From NCBI GenBank assembly GCA_963974345.1, contig CAXBBW010000003.1, positions 299,222-363,221 of the forward strand: a stretch of DNA of 64,000 bases, read 5' to 3'. Below are positions 9,575 through 16,894 of the stretch, piece by piece. The notes under the pieces are model-generated. The model was not told the origin of the DNA, ran no database searches, and worked only from the letters and a program-made list of their open reading frames with translations. Within the stretch, counting starts at the first letter, position 1. Every line of letters starts with the position of its first letter. This DNA comes from RHLJ01 sp963974345. GTDB taxonomy: Bacteria > Bacteroidota > Rhodothermia > Balneolales > Balneolaceae. Made by a program: the position numbers and the translations under genes.

Positions 9575-9592
9575 TTGGCATAGGCATTGCAT
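9575..9592 (+). promoter_or_regulatory. Candidate sigma-54 promoter for hsp20
   Basis: TTGGCATAGGCATTGCAT has the -24/-12 architecture of RpoN promoters: GG, ten bases, then GC, with TTGCA at -12. Transcription would start near 9602, leaving a leader of about 43 bases before the preferred hsp20 start at 9645, which has AAGAGG as ribosome-binding site. This is a pattern match only; no enhancer-binding protein gene was seen in the window. Confidence 0.5.
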
Positions 9593-9644
9593 CCTTTTTA
9601 TTGAATTTTTGAAATACATAATCAAAATAAAAGAGGATTCAATC

Positions 9645-10076
9645 ATGGCACTTATTAAATATTCAAGACCAAATACAGATCTTTTCTCAAGAAACTTCAA
9701 CGATATAGTTGATGAGTTCTTTAATAATTCTGCATCAAATTATCGCAAAGATTCTTTTATGCCGAGTGTAGATGTTTCTGAAACAAATACCCAATTCGAA
9801 GTATCTGTAGAACTTCCAGGTTTAAAGAAAGAAGACATCAATGTTAATCTTGAGAAAAGTCGCTTAACCATTAGTGGCGAACGTAAGTTCAAGAATGAAG
9901 AAGAGGGCAAGAACTTCCATAGACTAGAAACTCAATATGGAAAATTCAGCCGTTCATTCTATTTACCAGACACTATTGATGAAGAAAGCATTTTAGCAAA
10001 GTATGAGGATGGTATTCTAAATATCACCATCAATAAAAGCGAGGAGAAAGTAAAGAAGCAGATTGAAATAGCATAA
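9645..10076 (+). CDS. Small heat-shock protein, Hsp20 / alpha-crystallin family
   Basis: An ATP-independent holdase of 143 residues that keeps unfolding proteins soluble until Hsp70/ClpB can act. The alpha-crystallin domain fills the C-terminal two thirds (MPSVDVSETNTQFEVSVELP, then ELPGLKKEDINV and ISGERK, ending at YEDGILNITI). A basic C-terminal tail with KKQIEIA supplies the I-x-I oligomerisation motif. An upstream in-frame ATG at 9609 would add 12 residues, but ATG 9645 is preceded by AAGAGG at good spacing and yields the usual N-terminus. A strong terminator follows. Being close to htrA and clpB suits a stress role. Confidence 0.95.
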   Translation: MALIKYSRPNTDLFSRNFNDIVDEFFNNSASNYRKDSFMPSVDVSETNTQFEVSVELPGLKKEDINVNLEKSRLTISGERKFKNEEEGKNFHRLETQYGKFSRSFYLPDTIDEESILAKYEDGILNITINKSEEKVKKQIEIA

Positions 10077-10096
10077 AATCGATCTAAAGGTTAGAA

Positions 10097-10132
10097 AGTC
10101 GGAGCGTTTGAAAAGGCTCCGGCTGTTTTTTT
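10097..10132 (+). terminator. Rho-independent terminator after hsp20
   Basis: A 9-bp stem AGTCGGAGC / GCTCCGGCT (one G-T pair) with a loop of about 10 bases, followed at once by a run of seven T (10126-10132). Confidence 0.85.
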
Positions 10133-10138
10133 GGTAAC

Positions 10139-10160
10139 AAATTGTAAAGGTGTACAATTT
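10139..10160. promoter_or_regulatory. Inverted repeat upstream of htrA, candidate operator
   Basis: AAATTGTA (10139-10146) and TACAATTT (10153-10160) are perfect 8-bp arms with a 6-base spacer, 58 bases before the htrA ATG. The two-fold symmetry suits a dimeric DNA-binding protein. There is no T tract, and a dedicated terminator already lies just upstream. The binding protein is unknown. Confidence 0.4.
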
Positions 10161-10218
10161 TAGATAATGGAAACGTTGTAGCACCACAAAAACATTAACT
10201 ATCAACAAACTAAGAATT

Positions 10219-11694
10219 ATGAATACTGCTGTTAAAAATTTTTTCGGAGTTGCAGCTGCAATAATCGTTTTACTAGGACTAAATGCATATACAGGAAATA
10301 GTAATCTTGTAAGTTCTCCAGATTATAATACAGAAGTAACTCCTTCAGAAAGTAGATCAGTTGCTACTTTAAAAGACATGAATGATGCGATTGTTGATAT
10401 CGCAGAGAAAACAAATCCTGCCGTAGTAACTATTACTACTGAGAAAACTCAACAGATTCAAAGAAGAATGGATCCATTCTCTATGTTTTTTGGTAACCCA
10501 AATGCAAGAGATGGCCAAACAGATGAATATGTACGAAGAGGATTGGGATCTGGGGTAATAGTTTCTGAAGAAGGATATGTACTAACAAACAATCATGTGA
10601 TTGATGATACCGATGAAATTAAAGTACTTCTTTTTAATGGTGATGAAGTTAGTGCGACCTTAGTTGGCACAGATCCGGAAACAGATATTGCAGTACTAAA
10701 AATTGATCTAGATAATCTTCCAACGGTAAAACTTGGCGATAGCGATGCAGCTAAAGTAGGTTCTTTTGTATTAGCAATTGGAAGTCCTTTAAGTGAAGAT
10801 CTTGCTCATACAGTTTCTTTTGGAATTGTGAGTGCTCGAGGTCGTTCTTTAAACAGACTCACTTCCTATGGTGATTATATCCAGACCGATGCAGCTATTA
10901 ACCCAGGTAACTCTGGTGGAGCGCTTATTGATATGAATGGGGAATTGGTGGGAATTAATTCCGCTATTGCATCCCGTTCTGGTGGGAATGACGGGATTGG
11001 TTTTGCTATTCCAATCAAACTAGCCAAAAGAATTATGGATGATTTGATTGATGATGGAGCAGTTTCCAGAGGATACCTTGGAATGTATTCTGCTGGCGAA
11101 GTAGATAAAACAATGGCAGAAGCTCTAGGGCTTAGTAGAAACCGTGGAATTATAGTAGGTCAAATTGTTGAAGATAGTCCTGCAGAAAAAGCTGGTTTAA
11201 AAGAGGATGATATCATCGTAAGTGTAGACAAAGAAGAAGTTTCAGATTATGATGCTTTCCGAACAATGGTAGCAAGTTTTAAACCTGGTAAAATTATTGA
11301 GCTTCAAGTAATTAGAGGTGGAGAAGAAAAATCTATTTCCGTAACTTTAGGAACTCGACCAGGCGAAGAAATTGGAGCTAATTTACCTGCAAAAAAAGAT
11401 ATCAATGAGAAGTTGGGTTTTACAGTTACTGAATTAACCTCAGACCTTAAAAGACAGCTTAGCTTAACGAATGATATCAAAGGAGTCGTTGTTAGCAAAA
11501 TAAGCGAGTCAAGTAATGCATTTGAACGAGGTCTTCAGCGCGGTGATGTCATCACTGCTGTGAAGCGTAATAAAGTAGAAACTGCTGAAGATTTTTATAA
11601 AGAAGTTGAAAAAAGCTCAGAAAATGGAGATCAAGCAGTTTTATTAACAGTCGAACGAAATAATATGAAACAATTTATCGCGTTTAGACTCTAA
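10219..11694 (+). CDS. htrA: Periplasmic serine endoprotease, HtrA/DegP (Do) family
   Basis: An envelope protein-quality-control protease and chaperone of 491 residues. An N-terminal signal or anchor (about 8-25) is followed by the trypsin-like domain with catalytic His126 (TNNHVIDD), Asp156 (TDIAVLKI) and Ser232 (NPGNSGGALI). Two PDZ domains follow at about 285-380 and 395-490 (GIIVGQIVEDSPAEKAGL; GVVVSKISESSNAFERGL). Two PDZ domains make it DegP/DegQ-like rather than DegS-like. It sits between hsp20 and clpB, has its own terminator and an inverted repeat upstream. Nothing is missing from the active site. Confidence 0.96.
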   Translation: MNTAVKNFFGVAAAIIVLLGLNAYTGNSNLVSSPDYNTEVTPSESRSVATLKDMNDAIVDIAEKTNPAVVTITTEKTQQIQRRMDPFSMFFGNPNARDGQTDEYVRRGLGSGVIVSEEGYVLTNNHVIDDTDEIKVLLFNGDEVSATLVGTDPETDIAVLKIDLDNLPTVKLGDSDAAKVGSFVLAIGSPLSEDLAHTVSFGIVSARGRSLNRLTSYGDYIQTDAAINPGNSGGALIDMNGELVGINSAIASRSGGNDGIGFAIPIKLAKRIMDDLIDDGAVSRGYLGMYSAGEVDKTMAEALGLSRNRGIIVGQIVEDSPAEKAGLKEDDIIVSVDKEEVSDYDAFRTMVASFKPGKIIELQVIRGGEEKSISVTLGTRPGEEIGANLPAKKDINEKLGFTVTELTSDLKRQLSLTNDIKGVVVSKISESSNAFERGLQRGDVITAVKRNKVETAEDFYKEVEKSSENGDQAVLLTVERNNMKQFIAFRL

Positions 11695-11731
11695 GATATT
11701 GACAAACATTTTATTGTACCCCGAAAAAGCC

Positions 11732-11767
11732 AAAGCCTGGACCCTGATACGGTCCAGGCTTTTTTTA
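11732..11767 (+). terminator. Rho-independent terminator after htrA
   Basis: A perfect 12-bp stem AAAGCCTGGACC / GGTCCAGGCTTT with a 7-base loop, running into a T tract (11760-11766). It lies 38 bases past the htrA stop. Confidence 0.9.
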
Positions 11768-11795
11768 ATGCCACAGACTTAGGAGCCAAAAACAT

Positions 11796-11837
11796 TAAAC
11801 CTGTAGAGGCGCATAGCTATGCGCCTCTACAGGTTTA
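11796..11837. repeat. 42-bp perfect palindrome, REP-like element
   Basis: The left half starts TAAACCTGTAGAGGCGCATA and the right half is its exact reverse complement, with the centre between 11816 and 11817 and no spacer. The core GTAGAGGCGCATAG is much richer in GC than the surroundings. It sits between the htrA terminator and the 3' end of the convergent gene at 11851-12423. Length, perfect symmetry and intergenic position match short palindromic interspersed repeats (REP/MITE-like). No second copy was noticed in this window, and a role as bidirectional terminator is possible. Confidence 0.75.
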
Positions 11838-11850
11838 TATTTAAGTCTAA

Positions 11851-12423
11851 TTAAATCAGAACAAAATCTTTTTCCTTGAAGAAAGGACTTAAATCTTCAG
11901 GGGGTGGAAAGTACTTACCACGAAATTCATTAAAGAACCCAAGAGTTTCGCTACTCATTAGCTGAATAATTTCATCCATGGCTTCGCCTGAAATCATAAA
12001 AGGTGTACGATCAAATACCATTAGATTTCCAACGCATTGTGCACTGATTTGATATTGAGCACAATCTTTAATTGGAGTTCCTTTGATGATGCACTTGGAA
12101 ATCCATTTACCAGAATCAAAGTCCTGATTTTTTCGAAGTTCGTTTTGATAGCTAAAATCCATGTGCTGTTGAAAATATTCTGACATCTTACGCTCAGAAT
12201 CTTCTGAATACTCATTCATTTGGTCTTTCATGCACTCGGTACAAATGGCAAATTCCCAAACTAAATCTTGAGTATTCATTCCCGGGTAATTTGTAAATGC
12301 TTTTTCGATGACATACTCTTCCTTTTCAAGAAGAGGCTTCTCACAAACCAGACATTTTGAAATAGGAGTTCCTGTTTCTGATGAATGAAAAAGAGAGGGT
12401 AATTCTACAAGCGTTGGATTCAT
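11851..12423 (-). CDS. Hypothetical protein with paired CxxC motifs
   Basis: A 190-residue soluble protein that I do not recognise. Near the N-terminus it has two CxxC pairs: CLVC (about residues 24-27) and, about 36 residues later, CTEC (about 62-65). This spacing fits a zinc ribbon. The rest is acidic with no membrane segment, and it has further cysteines in KCIIKGTPIKDC and ISAQC. It is transcribed away from the outer-membrane protein gene next to it, 37 bases downstream of that gene's stop, and may share its transcript. Metal binding is inferred from spacing only. Confidence 0.6.
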   Translation of the reverse strand: MNPTLVELPSLFHSSETGTPISKCLVCEKPLLEKEEYVIEKAFTNYPGMNTQDLVWEFAICTECMKDQMNEYSEDSERKMSEYFQQHMDFSYQNELRKNQDFDSGKWISKCIIKGTPIKDCAQYQISAQCVGNLMVFDRTPFMISGEAMDEIIQLMSSETLGFFNEFRGKYFPPPEDLSPFFKEKDFVLI

Positions 12424-12460
12424 TATTCAAGGATAGCAAAATCCCCGAAAAGATGATTGA

Positions 12461-13912
12461 TTAAAACAAGTTTCGGTTAAAATAATAGCGTATTCCGGCA
12501 CTAAGACTAAAATCCCAAAACGAATTTGTTTCTGAATAGTCATCTATAGAAGGATTGAGTGTTTTAAATCGGTGTTGGTAATTATTTCTGATATTAAGAT
12601 TAGCGGTTAAAGCTAAGCTGTTTTCGATAAAGTATGTAAGACTTGAATTAAAGTTAGTGTTAAACCGATTTCGGTCTCTTTGGTCTAATTCTTTTACTTT
12701 TTGAGTTAAGAAAATATTTGAAGCAGAATTGTTAAGCATAAATCGATCGTTTAATACCCAAAGCCAACCGAAGATAATATTGTTACTATAATTCCAATCA
12801 TAAGAAAATCTTTTCTCCATGGGTAAATACATATCCGTTATTAAATTTGCACTTATTTGATGATCCAGAGTCAAATTTTTATACCATTCTGCCGTCACAT
12901 TGATAATAGTATTTCTGGTCACGGTAGTATTTCGATCGGAAAAATTATTGAGTTCATCTTCTCTTCTATCCATAGAATTGTTTGCTGAAAAACCGGCATT
13001 TAATGAAACCCGATACCCTTCAAGCCTGGTGCCAAGATTTTCATTAAAAACGTCGTTAAGATAGAACATATCATATGTATCCAAGGCATCCAACTTACCA
13101 TCAATTCCCGTGTTTAAATCCTCCCAAAAATATTTTAGTGGTCGATCGTAGCCCTGCTGATAGCCGTTAAACCTAGTAAAGTGTTCAGCGGCATAGATTA
13201 AATCATCATTATTTAAAGATGGATTTCCTAGTGCTTTATATCTTTCGTTTGCCCTAAGTGCCCGAATGACTGGTGTTACATTTCGTAGTCGGCCAAAGCC
13301 AATTCCAATAGTTGGGGAAAAGTATAGTTCACGATCCAGATCTTTAACATTTCGAGTTTCTGTGTTATTTATTTCCCGAGAACTTTTACTAAATCGATAC
13401 TCAAAATCAGAGGAGAGTCCACCTTGCAAAAAGATATCTTCACTTAGATATTTTCTAGCTGAAAAGAACAGATTATACCCCATTCGGTTAGATCGGTCTT
13501 TAGCTAAATCATCAATTTCGGATGCATTAGTCAGGTCTTTGTCCATATCCTTACGATTTGATAAATTGGAGAGAATACGAAGTTGACTACTAGCTGAATA
13601 CTGAAAATCTTCACTTTCCCGGAAAATTTCGAAAGTTGGTGAAACTGAAACAATACTATTAAATGATTGTTGTTTTGTTTCGCTGTTAATTGGAGAACTT
13701 CCATTGTTGAATGAAATATTTCGATCGGTAGAACTAATTCTATTGGATACATTCAGGTTCCCTGAAGAAATATAAAAATTACTGTAGCCCCAATCTGGCA
13801 GCCGGTAATCAATCAGATATTTAAAATCGGTGCTGTCCGTAAATCCTATACTTTCCTGAGCTAGAATATTTAATGGAATGAGGATGAAAATTAATACAAG
13901 GATATTTCTCAT
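12461..13912 (-). CDS. Outer-membrane beta-barrel protein, uncharacterised
   Basis: 483 residues with a typical signal peptide (MRNILVLIFILIPLNILA, then QE). The mature part alternates polar and aromatic residues and is rich in Asn, Ser, Tyr and Arg, as expected for amphipathic strands. It includes repeated pairs such as GYNLFFSARKYLSEDIFLQG and ends with GIRYYFNRNLF. A terminal Phe is the usual signal for BAM-dependent insertion. No TonB plug or porin family could be named. Divergent from clpB across a 170-base gap. Role unknown. Confidence 0.65.
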   Translation of the reverse strand: MRNILVLIFILIPLNILAQESIGFTDSTDFKYLIDYRLPDWGYSNFYISSGNLNVSNRISSTDRNISFNNGSSPINSETKQQSFNSIVSVSPTFEIFRESEDFQYSASSQLRILSNLSNRKDMDKDLTNASEIDDLAKDRSNRMGYNLFFSARKYLSEDIFLQGGLSSDFEYRFSKSSREINNTETRNVKDLDRELYFSPTIGIGFGRLRNVTPVIRALRANERYKALGNPSLNNDDLIYAAEHFTRFNGYQQGYDRPLKYFWEDLNTGIDGKLDALDTYDMFYLNDVFNENLGTRLEGYRVSLNAGFSANNSMDRREDELNNFSDRNTTVTRNTIINVTAEWYKNLTLDHQISANLITDMYLPMEKRFSYDWNYSNNIIFGWLWVLNDRFMLNNSASNIFLTQKVKELDQRDRNRFNTNFNSSLTYFIENSLALTANLNIRNNYQHRFKTLNPSIDDYSETNSFWDFSLSAGIRYYFNRNLF

Positions 13913-14082
13913 GGCTGTAGTGATTTTGTTTAAAACGCGTGACTAAAATAATTATACATTTCAAATTAAGTATAACATGTTGATGTTAGTAATTTTAAGA
14001 AAAGTCTGCAATTCCGTCATAACCACAATCCGGGCATGATTTTGGTCAATATAAGAGTAAATAAATGAGAGGAATTTAGATC

Positions 14083-16725
14083 ATGAATTTAAACAAGTTT
14101 ACACTCAAGGCTCAAGAGACCATCCAGAAAGCATTGGAGTTGGCTCAATCTAATAACAACCAAGCTTTAGAACCAGCACATTTAGTTAAGGCATTTTTAA
14201 TTGATGCAGATAATATTGTTATCACTTTGTTTAATAAGCTAGACGCTAGTTTAAAAGTAATTGAAGTAAGTACGGATGCTTCTTTAAAGAAACTTCCACA
14301 AGTACAAGGGGCGTCTGTTTCAGGGCAGTACTTATCAGCTACTACTAAAGATGTATTCGATATTGCTCAAAAAGAATCAACAGCACTAGGGGATGAGTAT
14401 ATAAGTTCAGAGCATGTATTATTAGGACTGGTACAAACCAAAGGCGAAATAGCTGATGTGCTAAACGATCAGGGGGTGACCAAAGACAATATCTTAAAAG
14501 TATTAAATGATGTTCGTGGTGGCCAAACAGTAGATGATCCAAATGCTGAAGCACGTTATGGTTCCCTAAAAAAGTATGCAAGAGATTTAAACGAACTCGC
14601 CGAGAAAAATAAACTCGATCCTGTAATTGGACGCGATCAAGAAATCCGAAGAGTTATGCAGATTTTAACTCGACGAACAAAAAACAACCCAGTTCTAATT
14701 GGCGAACCAGGAGTTGGTAAAACAGCAATAGCAGAAGGAATGGCACTTAGAATTGTTCGTGGTGATGTTCCTGAAGGGCTGAAATCTAAGCGAATTGTTG
14801 CGTTGGATATGGGCGCTTTAGTGGCTGGGACTAAATTCAGAGGAGAATTCGAAGAACGACTCAAAGCAGTTGTAAAAGAAGTAACCGAATCCGACGGTGA
14901 GATTATTCTCTTTATTGATGAGATTCACACTTTGGTAGGAGCAGGATCTGCAGAGGGTTCTATGGATGCAGCTAATATTCTTAAACCGGCGCTTGCACGA
15001 GGTGAAATGCACGCCATCGGAGCCACTACGTTAGACGAATACCGAAAGTATATTGAAAAAGACAAAGCACTGGAACGACGTCTCCAAACAGTATTGGTTG
15101 GTGAACCTTCCGTTGAAGACACCGTTTCTATTCTAAGAGGATTACAAGAACGGTATGAAGTGCATCATGGAGTTAGGATTACAGATGCGGCGATTATAGC
15201 CGCTGCTGAGCTTTCTCATAGATATATAGCAGATCGTTTTTTACCAGATAAAGCCATCGATTTAATTGATGAATCTGCTTCAAGATTACGACTACAAATT
15301 GATTCTCTTCCTGAAGAACTAGATGCGCTGGAACGACAAATTCGTCAGCTTGAAATTGAACGAGAAGCTTTAAAACGAGAAAAAGATCAATCCAAAATTA
15401 AAGGGATTGAAAAAGAACTTGCCAATCTTGAAGAGCAAAGAAATTCAATGCGGGTTCAATGGGAGCAAGAACGTGACCTTATCCAAAAAGCTCGTGAGTT
15501 AAAACAAGCTATAGAAACAACCAGAAATGAAGCAGATAAAGCTGAACGTTCAGGGAACTACGAAAAAGTAGCCGAACTTCGATATGGAACCATTACTCAG
15601 CTTGAAAAAGATTTAGAAAATGCAAAGAAAGAACTGGATAATTCACAATCTAGAAAGGCTTTGCTCAAAGAAGAAGTAGATGCAGAAGACATCGCAGATA
15701 TTGTAGCACGTTGGACCGGAATTCCCGTAACACGGATGCTTCAAAGTGAACGACAGAAATTGCTACTGCTTGAAGAAGAGCTTCATAAAAGGGTAATCGG
15801 TCAGGACAAAGGAATTGAAGCAGTAGCGAACGCTGTACGCCGTTCTCGTGCAGGCTTACAGGATGAAGACCGCCCAATAGGTTCATTTTTCTTTCTCGGT
15901 TCTACAGGAGTTGGTAAAACCGAACTTGCTAGATCTCTAGCAGAATTCTTATTCAACGACTCAAATGCAATGATTCGAATCGATATGAGTGAATACATGG
16001 AAAAGCATAGTGTGAGTCGTTTAGTTGGAGCACCTCCAGGATATGTTGGGTATGATGAAGGCGGTCAATTAACCGAGGCTGCTCGTCGACATCCTTATTC
16101 TGTAATTCTATTAGATGAAATTGAAAAAGCTCACCCTGATGTATTTAATATTTTACTTCAGGTACTGGATGAAGGTCGACTAACAGACAACAAAGGAACT
16201 ACCGTCGATTTTAAGAATACAATCATCATTATGACCAGCAACATTGGTTCGCATTTAATTGTAAATGAGATGGAGAAATCTGGCGGCGAGTTAGATGATG
16301 AAAAGTATGAAAAACTTACTCAGCAACTGATAGATCAGTTGAAATTGGCTATTCGTCCTGAATTTCTTAATCGTGTAGATGACATCATTGTATTCCATCC
16401 GCTAGGGAGAGAGCACATTCGTCAAATTGTTGATATTCAGCTCAAAAGAGTACACCAAATGTTGGGTAAAAATCATGTGAAGCTTAATATTCCAGACAAT
16501 GTAAAAGATTGGTTAGCAGCAAGAGGGTATGATCCCGTTTACGGTGCTAGACCACTTAAAAGAGTGATTCAGCAAAGTATAACCAATGTATTAGCTACTC
16601 AATTATTAATGCGAGAATCTGATGCTCCCGTTGAATACGAAGCTACCATCAACAAAAATAAAGATGGAATCGACTTTGCCGAAGTAGTGAGCGACGTGGA
16701 AGAATGGGTTGAAGAGAAGAACTAG
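14083..16725 (+). CDS. clpB: ATP-dependent disaggregase ClpB
   Basis: An AAA+ ring chaperone of 880 residues that works with DnaK to extract proteins from aggregates. Domains in order: N-domain (1-145), NBD1 with Walker A GEPGVGKTA (207-215) and Walker B ILFIDEIH, a long coiled-coil M domain (about 400-530, dense in Glu/Arg/Lys), and NBD2 with Walker A GSTGVGKTE (about 606-614) and Walker B VILLDEIEKAH. The M domain separates ClpB from ClpA and ClpC. Ribosome-binding site GAGAGGA lies about ten bases before the ATG. No CIRCE element was found upstream. Confidence 0.98.
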   Translation: MNLNKFTLKAQETIQKALELAQSNNNQALEPAHLVKAFLIDADNIVITLFNKLDASLKVIEVSTDASLKKLPQVQGASVSGQYLSATTKDVFDIAQKESTALGDEYISSEHVLLGLVQTKGEIADVLNDQGVTKDNILKVLNDVRGGQTVDDPNAEARYGSLKKYARDLNELAEKNKLDPVIGRDQEIRRVMQILTRRTKNNPVLIGEPGVGKTAIAEGMALRIVRGDVPEGLKSKRIVALDMGALVAGTKFRGEFEERLKAVVKEVTESDGEIILFIDEIHTLVGAGSAEGSMDAANILKPALARGEMHAIGATTLDEYRKYIEKDKALERRLQTVLVGEPSVEDTVSILRGLQERYEVHHGVRITDAAIIAAAELSHRYIADRFLPDKAIDLIDESASRLRLQIDSLPEELDALERQIRQLEIEREALKREKDQSKIKGIEKELANLEEQRNSMRVQWEQERDLIQKARELKQAIETTRNEADKAERSGNYEKVAELRYGTITQLEKDLENAKKELDNSQSRKALLKEEVDAEDIADIVARWTGIPVTRMLQSERQKLLLLEEELHKRVIGQDKGIEAVANAVRRSRAGLQDEDRPIGSFFFLGSTGVGKTELARSLAEFLFNDSNAMIRIDMSEYMEKHSVSRLVGAPPGYVGYDEGGQLTEAARRHPYSVILLDEIEKAHPDVFNILLQVLDEGRLTDNKGTTVDFKNTIIIMTSNIGSHLIVNEMEKSGGELDDEKYEKLTQQLIDQLKLAIRPEFLNRVDDIIVFHPLGREHIRQIVDIQLKRVHQMLGKNHVKLNIPDNVKDWLAARGYDPVYGARPLKRVIQQSITNVLATQLLMRESDAPVEYEATINKNKDGIDFAEVVSDVEEWVEEKN

Positions 16726-16754
16726 AAATAATTGCTTCCAAAAACTTTCTGTTG

Positions 16755-16849
16755 GTCATTCCTGCAGAGCCAGGAATCTAGAATTAATTAAAAAGATAGC
16801 AAGCAGCTTTTAATCAACTCGAGATTTCAGGCAAACGCTTTGAAATGAC
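16755..16849. repeat. Imperfect 95-bp inverted-repeat element (MITE/REP-like hairpin)
   Basis: The outer ends are inverted versions of each other: GTCATTCCTGC...GGAATCTAGA on the left and TCGAGATTTC...GAAATGAC on the right. An inner pair TTAATTAAAAAG / CTTTTAATCAA adds more pairing, so the whole block can fold into one long interrupted hairpin. It lies between the ends of clpB and the M3 peptidase gene, which converge here. The left end resembles the widespread GTCATTCC...GGAATC intergenic repeats. There is no coding sequence inside. Confidence 0.45.
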
Positions 16850-16894
16850 TGGGTTAAATATTCTGAAAAAAGTATTTATCACGAACTCGCATTC

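Noticed and set aside
9609..9644. Upstream ATG extending Hsp20 by 12 residues
   Set aside because: The ATG at 9645 has a ribosome-binding site at the right distance and the extension (MKYIIKIKEDSI) is atypical for the family.
13913..14082. CIRCE element before clpB
   Set aside because: No TTAGCACTC-N9-GAGTGCTAA or near match is present in the 170-base gap.
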